Assembly: GCA_019694975.1 (NCBI GenBank)
Contig: JAIBAY010000005.1
Coordinates: forward strand, 248,001 to 312,000
DNA length: 64,000 bases
From: Chitinophagales bacterium
Lineage (GTDB): Bacteria > Bacteroidota > Bacteroidia > Chitinophagales > UBA10324
Direction of reading: 5' to 3'
Below are positions 16,576-25,681 of this stretch, in pieces. Every line of letters begins with the position of its first letter. Positions within the stretch are counted from its first letter, which is position 1. The notes under the pieces are model-generated. The model made no database searches, was not told the origin of the DNA, and saw nothing but the letters and a program-made list of their open reading frames with translations. Both the position numbers and the translations under genes were made by a program.

Positions 16576-17325
16576 ATGCTGAACGGAAAAAAAATTGTGG
16601 TCGTGTTGCCGGCATTCAATGCTGCGCAGACACTGGAGGCAACCTACCGGGAAATTCCTCATGACCTGGTGGATGAGACGGTGCTGGTTGATGATGCCAG
16701 CCGCGATGATACGGTGAAGGTGGCAACCGGCCTTGGAATCCGCCACATCGTAGTGCATGAAAAAAATAAAGGATATGGAGGCAACCAGAAAACCTGTTAT
16801 GATAAGGCACTTGCGCTGAATGCCGACATCGTGATCATGCTGCATCCGGACTATCAGTACACACCGAAGCTGATACCGGCGATGGCTTCTATCATCGCCA
16901 ATGATATTTATCCGGTAGTACTGGGTTCTCGCATTTTAGGAAAAGGCGCACAAACCGGCGGAATGCCGATCTATAAATATTATTTCAACCGAGTGCTCAC
17001 TTTTATGCAGAACCTGCTGATCAATCAAAAATTATCGGAGTATCATACCGGTTATCGCGCTTTTTCACGGCCCGTCCTGCAAGCAATTAATTACCACGCC
17101 AACTCCGACGATTTCGTTTTCGATAACCAGATGCTGTCGCAGATTTTTATGGCGGGTTTTGAAATCGCTGAAGTCACCTGCCCGACTAAGTATTTTGAAG
17201 CGGCATCATCCATTAATTTCAGGAGGAGTGTAGTCTATGGCCTTGGAGTGCTTTCTGTCAGCTGCCGTCATTTCCTGCATAAAAAAGGAATCGTCAGGTC
17301 AGCGATATATCAGCCGGCAAAATAA
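16576..17325 (+). CDS. Family 2 glycosyltransferase (DPM1/polyprenyl-phosphate sugar type)
   Basis: A 249-aa cytoplasmic GT-A enzyme. The first strand is KIVVVLPAFNAAQTLEATYR, followed by the nucleotide-binding VLVDDASRDDT. Then come the family DPM1-like HEKNKGYGGNQKTCYDKAL and the DxD-like HPDYQYTP (about residue 94). The acceptor-site region is LSEYHTGYRAFSR. It most resembles dolichyl/undecaprenyl-phosphate mannosyl- or glucosyltransferases, without a C-terminal membrane domain. The open frame extends to an ATG at 16513. That extension would start upstream of the promoter and add an unrelated hydrophobic stretch, so the start is placed at 16576. Confidence 0.88.
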   Translation: MLNGKKIVVVLPAFNAAQTLEATYREIPHDLVDETVLVDDASRDDTVKVATGLGIRHIVVHEKNKGYGGNQKTCYDKALALNADIVIMLHPDYQYTPKLIPAMASIIANDIYPVVLGSRILGKGAQTGGMPIYKYYFNRVLTFMQNLLINQKLSEYHTGYRAFSRPVLQAINYHANSDDFVFDNQMLSQIFMAGFEIAEVTCPTKYFEAASSINFRRSVVYGLGVLSVSCRHFLHKKGIVRSAIYQPAK

Positions 17326-17336
17326 TGCTGACTGCT

Positions 17337-18764
17337 TCAGTGAGGCTGCGTTTTTTTCACAAAGGGCAAGCGTAGCACAAGCTGTTTGACAATTCCGATG
17401 TAAGCATCCACATTGAATAAAACAGAATCGATAGATGCCTTGTAAACCAGGAACACCGCAATCGGCAGCAACAACATAGTCGAGAACCACATACCCTGCA
17501 ATGGTGTAAGCACTCCTTCTTTGGCAAACTTCTCTCCCATTATCGAAAGTGTATAAAAGATAACAAAAAAGAAAACCGAAACCACAAACGGAAGCCCGAA
17601 GCCTCCCTTTTTAATGATAGCTCCCAGCGGTGCACCAATGAGAAACAAGATGAAACAGGCGAACGAAAGTGAAAATTTGCGCTGCCGCTCAATCTCAAAC
17701 TTACGCAGCACCTCCTGCTTAAACTTAATATTCTTGGCGGATATGGAAAGGTATCCCTTGATATTCCTGGATGATGCCAGCGCCCTGTTATACATGGCAA
17801 ATGAATCAACTGCTACCAGCGTTTGAGCAGTGTCGGGTTGAATTTTTATAGTGTCAAAATTGGTGCGCTCAAATGAAAAGTAGGTCGCACAAAAAGCCTT
17901 CGCTTCAAGATATGTTTTATTCAGTCCAATCTGCAGCGTGTCAATTGATTTTTTCAGCTGACCGAGATTTTGCATCTGGTAATTGTCTTTAAAAAGGTTT
18001 TCATCCGTCCGGTTCAGCGAAAATTCCGACAAGTCGAACACCTTTTTCCATTCCCTGAATGCGATCCGCAGTTGTTCGTATTCCTTTGATTTTTTACCGG
18101 ATGGAGGAGCCAGTTCCTGGTATTGCTTTCCATTAAACAACTGCAAAACCAGGAATCGCTTATCATCCGTCATAAACATTTTTCCATCTTCCGCGGTAAT
18201 CACATAGTCATTTCCCTTGCCGCTGGTATGATCGTAAATCAGGATATGATGGATCGTTTGGTTATCAGCATCCTTATCACCAACCCTTATACTGTAGCCA
18301 TCAATATCGTTGTAAAAAATTCCCTGGCGGATATTGACGGCAGGCCGTTGTTGACGGATGTCATAGAGTAATGCGCCGAATTTCAGGTTAGCCACCGGCA
18401 AAATGTAGTTGGAAAAAAGAAATGCCGCACATGCTATCAGCAATGCAACAATCATCAACGGAGATATGATGCGCAGAAGCGAGATGCCGGAAGATTTAAG
18501 GGAAGTGAGCTCATAATGTTCGCCCAATGTTCCTATTGTCATTATAGATGAGAGTAGTACGGCTAACGGCAAGGCAAGTGGTACCATGCTGGCGGATGCG
18601 TAAAAAAGCAACCTTCCGATCTCGTATGCCGGCAGACCTTTGCCAACAAGGTCATCAACATACTTCCATAAGAACTGCATCACCAGCACAAAGAGCGTGA
18701 TGAAAAAGATCGCTACGAAGGGTCCTGCAAAGGACTTGAGTAAAAGCCGGTCTATTTTTTTCAA
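17337..18764 (-). CDS. LptF/LptG family (YjgP/YjgQ) permease
   Basis: A 475-aa membrane protein with three TM helices near the N-terminus (about 12-34, 55-78 and 98-120). A large periplasmic beta-rich domain follows (about 125-355), then three TM helices (about 360-445). This is the LptF/G topology for extracting LPS from the inner membrane with LptB. No other lpt gene is in the window, and whether it is LptF or LptG cannot be told. The start is a TTG (TTG AAA AAA ATA GAC). No ATG exists nearby, and the protein then begins MKKIDRLLLKSF, typical of the family. Its -7 element lies inside the divergent gene. Confidence 0.88.
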   Translation of the reverse strand: MKKIDRLLLKSFAGPFVAIFFITLFVLVMQFLWKYVDDLVGKGLPAYEIGRLLFYASASMVPLALPLAVLLSSIMTIGTLGEHYELTSLKSSGISLLRIISPLMIVALLIACAAFLFSNYILPVANLKFGALLYDIRQQRPAVNIRQGIFYNDIDGYSIRVGDKDADNQTIHHILIYDHTSGKGNDYVITAEDGKMFMTDDKRFLVLQLFNGKQYQELAPPSGKKSKEYEQLRIAFREWKKVFDLSEFSLNRTDENLFKDNYQMQNLGQLKKSIDTLQIGLNKTYLEAKAFCATYFSFERTNFDTIKIQPDTAQTLVAVDSFAMYNRALASSRNIKGYLSISAKNIKFKQEVLRKFEIERQRKFSLSFACFILFLIGAPLGAIIKKGGFGLPFVVSVFFFVIFYTLSIMGEKFAKEGVLTPLQGMWFSTMLLLPIAVFLVYKASIDSVLFNVDAYIGIVKQLVLRLPFVKKTQPH

Positions 18765-18779
18765 TTATCTTTCGTCGAT

Positions 18780-19403
18780 ATGGCGGAAAAAGCAAAGATA
18801 ATCCTTTCAAAAGACGAGATTGAAGCAGTATCAGACCGTTCATTTTTCGAAACGAAAATCCGTATCACGCAAAAGATATATCATGCATTTGCTAACTGCG
18901 TATCCAGTGCCAATGAGCAAGCGGTTTTTGAAGGCATAGATTTTCCCACCGGAACCGATAGTACAACCGGGAAAATATCAAAGGGTGAAAATCATCTTGG
19001 CCTTCCATATATACTGCTTGACTTTCCAAGGTATTTTAAAGGAAATGAATCGCTCGCCATCAGGACCATGTTTTGGTGGGGAAAGTTTATCAGCTGCGCC
19101 CTGTTTGTAGCCGGCAAGCCAGACAATCGCTTGCAGCATGCATTGCTGCGGCATCATGATGAACTTTCCAAAAAGAGAACATGGATCTGTGTGCATGATT
19201 CACCCTGGCTGCACCATTTCGGGAAAGACAACTACCGGATGATGCGTCATTTTTCCGGCAAAGAGTTGACCTCAATTATGCATGCTGCGGGATTTATCAA
19301 AGTGGCAAGGAAAATTCCGGTGTCGGGAATTAACCAAATGGAAGGGTTTATACTGGAAAGTTTTTTGCTATATGCAAGGTTGCTGCGGCATACAGCACCA
19401 TGA
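18780..19403 (+). CDS. Protein of unknown function, divergent from the LptF/G-like gene
   Basis: I do not recognise this 207-aa protein. It has no signal peptide. The middle contains LGLPYILLDFPRYF (about 64-77) and a moderately hydrophobic stretch, MFWWGKFISCALFVAGK (about 87-103), that could be an amphipathic or single membrane helix. It is histidine-rich between 115 and 150 (HALLRHHDEL, WLHHFG). The ATG at 18780 lies only 15 bp from the divergent TTG start of the LptF/G-like gene. TATCTTTC (18766-18773) is a one-mismatch -7 element 6 nt before the ATG. Composition resembles its neighbours, so it is probably a genuine, lineage-restricted gene. Confidence 0.7.
   Translation: MAEKAKIILSKDEIEAVSDRSFFETKIRITQKIYHAFANCVSSANEQAVFEGIDFPTGTDSTTGKISKGENHLGLPYILLDFPRYFKGNESLAIRTMFWWGKFISCALFVAGKPDNRLQHALLRHHDELSKKRTWICVHDSPWLHHFGKDNYRMMRHFSGKELTSIMHAAGFIKVARKIPVSGINQMEGFILESFLLYARLLRHTAP
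18793..18800 (-). promoter_or_regulatory. -7 element TATCTTTG of the LptF/G-like gene, inside the divergent CDS
   Basis: Exact TAnnTTTG on the minus strand, identical to the rpoD element. It lies 28 nt before the TTG start and within codons 5-7 of the divergent gene. Confidence 0.55.
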
Positions 19404-19429
19404 GATAAGCGATACGCGACCCTATCAGC

Positions 19430-19825
19430 CTATAATCCGCCAAGGCGTTTTTTCAACTCATGTACCTGGCTGTCCCATAGCCTGGTCAGGTCTTTCATTT
19501 CTTTCGGGTTACCAAAGTCTGTGATCAGCAGTACTGTATCGCCGGTTATTTCCGTAGTTTGAATCTTAAACTCAAAATACTCATCCTTCGGTGATCCTTC
19601 CCAACGGAATCGTATGCGTTCATTTTCCGCCTTTTCAATGCGCCTGGCTTTTTGTGGATAACCATCCCATGAAAAAGTAAAAGTCTCCTGCAGTGAATCC
19701 ACCTTTTCGGCAAACCACTGTGCAAGACCTGATGGAGTTGATAAAAAATCGTAGAGAATACCCGGCGACGATTTTATAACATACTCTAATACATACTTTT
19801 TATTTTTTGAAGCAACTGATTTCAT
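19430..19825 (-). CDS. START-like (SRPBCC/AHSA1-type) domain protein
   Basis: A 131-aa single-domain protein with the helix-grip pattern. KYVLEYVIKSSPGILYDFLS starts at about residue 9. LAQWFAEKV follows. Strands with TFTFSWDGYPQKARRIEKAE and IRFRWEGSPKDEYFEFKIQ come next, and a C-terminal helix ends LWDSQVHELKKRLGG. This matches a small START-like family common in Bacteroidota; the ligand is unknown. The frame stays open to an ATG at 19891. The M at 19825 is preferred because the domain begins there and the extra 22 residues look non-conserved. Confidence 0.82.
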   Translation of the reverse strand: MKSVASKNKKYVLEYVIKSSPGILYDFLSTPSGLAQWFAEKVDSLQETFTFSWDGYPQKARRIEKAENERIRFRWEGSPKDEYFEFKIQTTEITGDTVLLITDFGNPKEMKDLTRLWDSQVHELKKRLGGL

Positions 19826-20124
19826 CCTTGCGATACCGTGATCTTTAATGATTCTGTTATTAGCCCGGCTTGTTGACCTTTGTTCCTCCATTCGCCTCTG
19901 TCACTATAGTTACCCAACTTTGATTCAGGCCGGAGTATTTTAAATGGGGAGCGTTTAAAAGTAGAAATTCCAAGTAAATAAAAAAAAATATTTGGTGAAA
20001 AATGCGAAATCATCAATATTGAAACTGTGCACGACAGACGAGTCATGCCGGATCAATGGTAAGAAATCATCCTATAAATGCCGGAAATGTTTGAGCATAC
20101 CTGTAGCTGCAAGCTATTTTATAG

Positions 20125-20132
20125 TATCTTTG
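20125..20132 (+). promoter_or_regulatory. -7 promoter element TATCTTTG of rpoD
   Basis: Exact TAnnTTTG, 30 nt before the rpoD ATG at 20163. It rules out the longer frame that opens at 19992. No TTG is seen at standard spacing; TTTG at 20090-20093 is 31 nt up. Confidence 0.6.
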
Positions 20133-20162
20133 CTCGTTTTTCGTAAAACCCCCACTCCATCT

Positions 20163-21032
20163 ATGCGTCAGCTAAAAATTACAAAATCCATTACCAACAG
20201 GGAGTCTCAGTCACTGGAAAAATATCTGCAGGAGATTGGAAAAGTTGATCTCCTCACTCCGGAAGAGGAAGTGGACCTGGCAAAAAAAATCAAACAAGGC
20301 GATCAGAATGCATTGGAACGACTCACTAAAGCAAACCTTCGCTTTGTGGTATCCGTAGCCAAGCAATACCAGAACCAGGGTCTCTCCTTAAGTGATCTGA
20401 TCAATGAAGGTAACCTCGGCCTGATTAAAGCGGCGCAACGTTTTGATGAAACACGCGGTTTTAAATTTATCTCTTATGCCGTTTGGTGGATCCGGCAATC
20501 GATCCTGCAGGCACTGGCTGAACAAAGCCGTATCGTTCGTCTGCCATTGAATAAGGTTGGATCACTGAATAAAATCAATAAAGCATTCTCGGCGCTGGAG
20601 CAGGAATTTGAAAGAGAACCTTCTGCTGATGAGCTGGCAACGGTACTGGAAATAAACACGGAAGAAGTGGAAACCACACTGGGCATTGCAGCACGTCATG
20701 TTTCTGTGGATGCACCATTTGTGGAAGGAGAAGATAATTCACTGCTTGATGTACTGGAAAATCCCAACTCACCGCAAACAGACGAAGCACTCGAATACCG
20801 TGAATCCCTGCGGCGGGAGATTGAACGTTCGTTGTCCACTTTAACGGAACGCCAAAAGGATGTGATTAAGTTATACTTCGGCATCGGCGTGGAACATCCT
20901 ATGTCGCTCGAGGATATCGGAGAAAAATTCGCACTTACCCGCGAACGCGTCCGCCAGATAAAAGACAAAGCCATCAATAAGCTCCGGTCAACCTCCAGGA
21001 GTAAACTGTTAAAAAGCTATCTCGGGCAATAA
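20163..21032 (+). CDS. rpoD: Primary RNA polymerase sigma factor RpoD (Bacteroidota short form)
   Basis: The 289-aa size matches the Bacteroidota primary sigma, which lacks region 1.1. In order: region 1.2 ([20 protein letters not shown], about 18-37); region 2 with the core-binding [18 protein letters not shown] and the -10-binding [19 protein letters not shown]; region 3; and region 4 with the helix-turn-helix [20 protein letters not shown]. This sigma is expected to read the TAnnTTTG elements found across the window. The frame is open from 19992, but the conserved [11 protein letters not shown] start at 20163 lies downstream of its promoter. A strong terminator follows. Confidence 0.96.
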   Translation: MRQLKITKSITNRESQSLEKYLQEIGKVDLLTPEEEVDLAKKIKQGDQNALERLTKANLRFVVSVAKQYQNQGLSLSDLINEGNLGLIKAAQRFDETRGFKFISYAVWWIRQSILQALAEQSRIVRLPLNKVGSLNKINKAFSALEQEFEREPSADELATVLEINTEEVETTLGIAARHVSVDAPFVEGEDNSLLDVLENPNSPQTDEALEYRESLRREIERSLSTLTERQKDVIKLYFGIGVEHPMSLEDIGEKFALTRERVRQIKDKAINKLRSTSRSKLLKSYLGQ

Positions 21033-21058
21033 CTTTTACACTGCCTACTTGCATTATC

Positions 21059-21093
21059 AAAACCCTGTTTCATCAAACGGTGAACAGGGTTTT
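21059..21093 (+). terminator. Intrinsic terminator of rpoD
   Basis: An 11-bp inverted repeat (AAAACCCTGTT at 21059-21069 with 21083-21093) ends in a short T-run, 27 nt after the rpoD stop. Confidence 0.8.
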
Positions 21094-21165
21094 GACATTA
21101 ATGAGGGAATTCAGAACTTTGGCCCTCCGGTATAGATTTATACTCAATCTTTAATTCCATTTGTC

Positions 21166-22497
21166 ATGTTTGAAAGCCTAAGCGAAAGATTAGAAGGCGC
21201 ATTAAAAAATTTAAAAGGCCAGGGAAGAATTACCGACCTCAATATTGCCGCAACGGTAAAAGAAATCCGACGCGCACTTGTTGACGCCGATGTCAACTAC
21301 AAGATCGCAAAAGATTTTACTGACAGGGTAAAAGAAAAAGCGCTTGGTGAAAAAGTACTGACAGCAGTTTCTCCCGGACAGTTGATGGTAAAGATTGTGC
21401 AGGATGAATTAACGGCGCTGATGGGTGGCGGCAAGTCCGACATTAATCTTAAAGGCAACCCTGTCGTGATATTGCTTTCCGGGTTGCAGGGTTCCGGTAA
21501 AACAACTTTCGCTGCCAAACTTGCCAGTTACCTCAAGACAAAAAGAAACCGGCAACCCATACTGATTGCCTGTGACGTTTACAGGCCTGCTGCCGTAGAA
21601 CAATTGAAAATTCTGGGTGAACAGGTGGGCGTTACGGTTTATGCGGAAGAAGGCAATACCAATCCGGTTCAAATCGCCGAAAATGGCATCCGCCAGGCAA
21701 AGCTGAAGGAATTTGATACGGTGATTGTAGATACTGCCGGCCGGCTGGCTGTGGATGAAGAGATGATGAATGAAATCGCAAAACTGAAGAAATCATTGCA
21801 GCCGCAGGAAGTGTTATTTGTGGTGGATGCCATGACCGGGCAGGATGCGGTGAATACTTCCAAAGCGTTTAATGAACGACTTGATTTTGATGGTGTGGTG
21901 CTCACAAAACTGGATGGTGATACAAGAGGCGGTGCTGCACTTTCGATAAAATATGAAGTACAAAAGCCCATCAAGTTTGTTTCCACCGGTGAGAAAACAG
22001 ATCAGGTTGATCTCTTCTATCCTGAACGGATGGCACAACGTATCCTGGGCATGGGCGATATCGTTTCGCTGGTAGAAAAAGCACAGGAACAGTTTGATGA
22101 AAAAGAAGCGGAACGCCTTCAGAAAAAGATCAGGAAAAACCAATTCGACTTCAATGATTTTCTCCAACAGCTTGCCCAGATTAAAAAAATGGGAAACATC
22201 AAAGACCTGATGGGCATGATACCCGGCATGGGCAAAGCGTTAAAAGACATCGATATTGACAATAACTCCTTTAAGAAGATTGAAGCGCTCATCCTTTCCA
22301 TGACACAGGAAGAACGCGAAAACCCGGAATTGTTAAATGGTTCCCGTAGAAAGCGCATTGCGGAAGGAAGTGGTAATTCCATTCAGGAACTGAACCAGTT
22401 TGTGAAACAGTTTGATGAAATGAAAAAGATGATGAAGACCTTCAATAAGATGGGATCCATGAAACGCCCCATGAGCGGACTGCCTTCTCGACGATAG
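21166..22497 (+). CDS. ffh: Signal recognition particle GTPase Ffh
   Basis: A 443-aa SRP54 homologue that delivers nascent membrane proteins to FtsY. The domains are N (1-85), G and M. The G domain (about 95-295) carries the P-loop GLQGSGKTTFAAKLA, DTAGRL and TKLDGDTRGGAALS. The methionine-rich M domain (about 325-443) includes GMIPGMGKAL and ends with MKRPMSGLP. Length is typical. GAACTTTG (21114-21121) is a one-mismatch -7 element about 44 nt upstream. A terminator separates it from rpoD, so it is its own unit. Confidence 0.97.
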   Translation: MFESLSERLEGALKNLKGQGRITDLNIAATVKEIRRALVDADVNYKIAKDFTDRVKEKALGEKVLTAVSPGQLMVKIVQDELTALMGGGKSDINLKGNPVVILLSGLQGSGKTTFAAKLASYLKTKRNRQPILIACDVYRPAAVEQLKILGEQVGVTVYAEEGNTNPVQIAENGIRQAKLKEFDTVIVDTAGRLAVDEEMMNEIAKLKKSLQPQEVLFVVDAMTGQDAVNTSKAFNERLDFDGVVLTKLDGDTRGGAALSIKYEVQKPIKFVSTGEKTDQVDLFYPERMAQRILGMGDIVSLVEKAQEQFDEKEAERLQKKIRKNQFDFNDFLQQLAQIKKMGNIKDLMGMIPGMGKALKDIDIDNNSFKKIEALILSMTQEERENPELLNGSRRKRIAEGSGNSIQELNQFVKQFDEMKKMMKTFNKMGSMKRPMSGLPSRR

Positions 22498-22783
22498 CCA
22501 TATTATACCGTCATTGTGTGATGATATCCGGCGAAACAAGCATGGTTTCAACAGACAGATTTTTCCATAGGCAGATGGAACGCTTATTTAAATTTTGCGT
22601 TATTCTTCCATTCAGTTTTATTTTGTAATCATAAATAAAACTTCGCAGAATTTCACACTTAATTAGCAATAAGCGCGAACTAACCAACTCTATACTTCAG
22701 ATTTACATGGCAAATCCTGCTTTCAGATTGCTTGCCGTTTGCCCTGAGAATTGCATCATCGATTAAACGATTGCTTATCCGAT

Positions 22784-24544
22784 ATGAAAGTACTACTCAC
22801 CTATCTCCAAAAGTATTGGAAACTCTTAATCCTGGCCTTAGTCCTTGCAGCCATCAACCAGGTATTCAGCATGCTCGATCCGTTTATCCTGGGCAAGATG
22901 ATTGACCATTACGGGAATAATTTCAATAACCTTTCCGAAAATGAATTTTTTCATGGCGTGCTGATGGGGTTGCTGGCACTTATCAGTGTTGCCATGGTTT
23001 CCCGTATAGCAAAAAATTTCCAGGATTATTTTATCAATGTAATAATTCAGAAAACCGGCGCCGATATTTATACGGATGGAATCCGTCACTCGCTTCAATT
23101 GCCATATGAGGTATTCGAAGATCAGCGAAGCGGGGAATCTCTGGGAAAATTGCAAAAGGTGAGAACGGATATGGAAAAGCTGGTGAGTGCCATGGTCAAC
23201 ATTCTCTTTACTTCCTTAGTGGGTATTATCTGGGTGGTAATTTATTCCGTACAGGTTTATTGGGTTATTGCCCCCATATACTTTTCAGCCATACCGATTA
23301 TCGGTATTATCAGTTCCGTCCTGAGCAGGAATATCAAGAAGATGCAAAAACTGATTGTTGCTGAAACAACGGCGCTGGCCGGTGCCACCACCGAGTCATT
23401 GCGCAATATTGAACTGGTGAAGAGCCTGGGACTTGCGCAGCAGGAGATTGACCACCTGAACAGTACCACCGCCAAAATCCTGAAGCTGGAACTGAAAAAA
23501 GTCCGCTATGTGAGAAGCCTTGGATTTATACAAGGTACGTGTGTAAACCTGTTGCGGGTTACGATACTCGGAGTGATGATGTACCTGATCTTCACCCAAA
23601 AAATAACGGTCGGGCAGTTCACCACATTATTCATCTATTCTTTTTTCATTTTTGGCCCGCTACAGGAATTAGGCAACATCATTAATATCTACCGTGAGGC
23701 AGAAGTATCGATGGCCAATTTCAACAATATCATGTCCATGCCTGCGGAACATACCCCGCTCCATCCGTTATCAATTGGCAAGGTCAATGAATTTGAATTC
23801 AAAAATGTTTCATTCAGGCATCAGAGTTCGAAACTGTTTGCCATCAAAGATATTTCCTTTGATGTGGGATTAGGTGAAACAATTGCCTTTGTAGGGCCAA
23901 GTGGCTCCGGCAAAACAACACTTATTAAGTTGCTGGTTGGTTTATATCAGCCGGCAGCCGGTGAAATTCTGTATAACAGGATAAATGGAAAAGAAATCAA
24001 TCTGAATGAACTGAGGGAACAGATTGGTTTTGTAACACAGGACACCCAGTTATTCTCCGGCAGCATCAGGGAAAACCTCTTGTTTGTAAATCCGGCGGCA
24101 TCCGATGAAGAAATAATGGATGCATTGCAAAAAGCCTCCTGCCAGGGCTTGCTTGCACGTGCCGATAAGGGACTTGAAACCGTGATTGGTGAAGGTGGTG
24201 TGAAGGTTTCGGGAGGTGAAAAACAGCGGTTATCCATTGCCCGTGCTTTGCTGAGAAGGCCTTCCCTGATGGTTTTTGATGAAGCCACATCAGCACTGGA
24301 TTCACTCACGGAAGAAGAAATAACTGATACTATACGGATGGTTTCTAAAAATCAACAGCATATCACCATCATGATTGCGCATCGCTTATCCACCATCATG
24401 CATGCCGACAGAATCTATGTGCTGGAGCAGGGCCAGATTATTGAAGAGGGCCATCACTCCGAACTGCTGGCAGAGAAAGGATTGTACTATGCTATGTGGC
24501 GTCAGCAAATCGGGGAAAGAAAACCAACGCAGGTAGCAGTTTAA
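22784..24544 (+). CDS. ABC transporter, fused permease and ATPase (exporter type)
   Basis: A 586-aa half-transporter. The type I exporter TM domain has six helices (about 10-310). The ATPase has Walker A GPSGSGKTTLIKL (about 376-388), signature VSGGEKQRLSIARALL, Walker B LMVFDEATSALD and the H-loop in MIAHRLSTI. It should work as a homodimer or as half of a heterodimer; lipid, peptide or drug export is possible and not distinguishable. The frame opens with a TTG at 22751, but the ATG at 22784 (MKVLLTYLQKYWK) gives the usual cytoplasmic N-terminus. No clear promoter is seen in the 286-bp gap after ffh. Confidence 0.92.
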   Translation: MKVLLTYLQKYWKLLILALVLAAINQVFSMLDPFILGKMIDHYGNNFNNLSENEFFHGVLMGLLALISVAMVSRIAKNFQDYFINVIIQKTGADIYTDGIRHSLQLPYEVFEDQRSGESLGKLQKVRTDMEKLVSAMVNILFTSLVGIIWVVIYSVQVYWVIAPIYFSAIPIIGIISSVLSRNIKKMQKLIVAETTALAGATTESLRNIELVKSLGLAQQEIDHLNSTTAKILKLELKKVRYVRSLGFIQGTCVNLLRVTILGVMMYLIFTQKITVGQFTTLFIYSFFIFGPLQELGNIINIYREAEVSMANFNNIMSMPAEHTPLHPLSIGKVNEFEFKNVSFRHQSSKLFAIKDISFDVGLGETIAFVGPSGSGKTTLIKLLVGLYQPAAGEILYNRINGKEINLNELREQIGFVTQDTQLFSGSIRENLLFVNPAASDEEIMDALQKASCQGLLARADKGLETVIGEGGVKVSGGEKQRLSIARALLRRPSLMVFDEATSALDSLTEEEITDTIRMVSKNQQHITIMIAHRLSTIMHADRIYVLEQGQIIEEGHHSELLAEKGLYYAMWRQQIGERKPTQVAV

Positions 24545-24759
24545 GAATGATCTTTCAGTTGAAAAATACGCGCCCGGACGAATATGCGCCATGAATATCG
24601 CTCTTTTATGGGGTGCCGGATATAGGCATACTACCGGCCGTATAATGTCCTGGCGTTAATCACTTTCCTTCGTGCAGCAATAGAAGAAAGAGTTTGATAA
24701 TTACTTTACAAAAGATAATACAGGATATGGCCAACAAATCGGCTAACGTATTCAAAAAA

Positions 24760-24787
24760 AAATCTCCCGGAATTTTCCGGGAGATTT
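24760..24787 (-). terminator. Intrinsic terminator of the charged coiled-coil gene
   Basis: A perfect 11-bp inverted repeat (24760-24770 with 24777-24787) with a 6-nt loop. A nine-base A-run (24754-24762) reads as a U-tract on the minus strand, 24 nt after the stop at 24812. Confidence 0.9.
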
Positions 24788-24811
24788 AGCATTATGTCAT
24801 TCCTATATAAA

Positions 24812-25414
24812 TTATTTGGGATTCGCAGGAGCCCGTTCTCCTTTCTGTTCTGATTTTCCTGACTCACCTGCTCCGTATTTAGTCCGCAGCTGTTCATAAT
24901 TCTTTTTCAGCTGCTCCTGTTGTTCCCTCAGTGAATTTTTGGCGCGCTCCTTTTGCTCCGGCGTCATGGAATCTTTATTCTTCATAAAATTATCCATCGA
25001 AGTTTTTGCTTCATTCATCTGTGATTGCAAAGCGGCAATATCGCTCTTCATCTGAGGGTCATTGGTTGAAGCAGCTTTTTTATCGAGTTTAGCATAGGTT
25101 TCATTATACCTTTTCATATGCTCATCGTAGGTCTTTTTCATATCGTCATCAGACATGTTTGCACCTCCTTCCTGTTGAGCGGCTCTTTTCTCCTTTTGTT
25201 CTGCAGTGGGCTCTTTCGCATCAGTGCTTTGCTGCTCGCTCATTTGCTGCTTTTGTTCTGCTGAAGGTTCTTTAGCAGCTTTTTGTTCTTTACGTTGCTG
25301 TTTCTGTTCAGTAGTAGGTTGTTGCTGGGCAAAAGTCAGTTGCGCAAACAAGACAAATAACAGGCTGAAAGCAGCCGTTGCGATGTAATTAAGATTTGAT
25401 CCTGAATTTTTCAT
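24812..25414 (-). CDS. Secreted Gln/Lys/Glu-rich coiled-coil protein
   Basis: I do not recognise a family. The 200-aa protein starts with a signal peptide (residues 1-30, ending LTFAQQ). Residues 31-95 are a low-complexity segment built on repeated EQKQQ/AEQKEKR units. A longer alpha-helical coiled coil follows (about 100-185), with KDSMTPEQKERAKNSLREQQ. It is probably periplasmic. The frame opens at 25459, but the signal peptide fixes the start at 25414. TACCTTCG (25436-25443, minus) is a one-mismatch -7 element 21 nt upstream. A strong terminator shows that it is a real single-gene unit. Confidence 0.75.
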   Translation of the reverse strand: MKNSGSNLNYIATAAFSLLFVLFAQLTFAQQQPTTEQKQQRKEQKAAKEPSAEQKQQMSEQQSTDAKEPTAEQKEKRAAQQEGGANMSDDDMKKTYDEHMKRYNETYAKLDKKAASTNDPQMKSDIAALQSQMNEAKTSMDNFMKNKDSMTPEQKERAKNSLREQQEQLKKNYEQLRTKYGAGESGKSEQKGERAPANPK

Positions 25415-25435
25415 GTTATTGTTTTTTTGAAGCCG

Positions 25436-25443
25436 CGAAGGTA
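25436..25443 (-). promoter_or_regulatory. Variant -7 element TACCTTCG
   Basis: Matches TAnnTTTG with C for T at position 7 (TAnnTTCG). It lies 21 nt before the ATG at 25414. The same variant precedes the genes at 41383 and 59752. Confidence 0.4.
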
Positions 25444-25623
25444 GCATAAAACGTACCAATTCAGAAATAATGGTGGAGTAAAATGCTGTTAATTTACTGT
25501 AACCGATTCCTGCAAAAGCAAAGAAGATAATTTATAAGTTTTCTCTTCCTCTTATTACGGTCAACCATAAAATTTCCTTTCAAAAAAAATCAGGCAGGGT
25601 GTAGCATTATTTGAATATTACGC

Positions 25624-25631
25624 TATATTTG
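25624..25631 (+). promoter_or_regulatory. -7 promoter element TATATTTG of the T9SS cargo gene
   Basis: Exact TAnnTTTG, 50 nt before the ATG at 25682. This gives a leader of roughly 40 nt, longer than most in the window. Confidence 0.6.
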
Positions 25632-25681
25632 AAGCTCCTTTCACAAATTCAATTTTTCACTTAAACCAAAACAAATAACAC

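Noticed and set aside
20090..20093. TTTG as -33 box for rpoD
   Set aside because: 31 nt from the -7 element, outside the 17-23 nt expected; similar distances at other genes are probably chance.
19992..20162. N-terminal extension of rpoD
   Set aside because: Lies upstream of and across the -7 element; family starts at [11 protein letters not shown].
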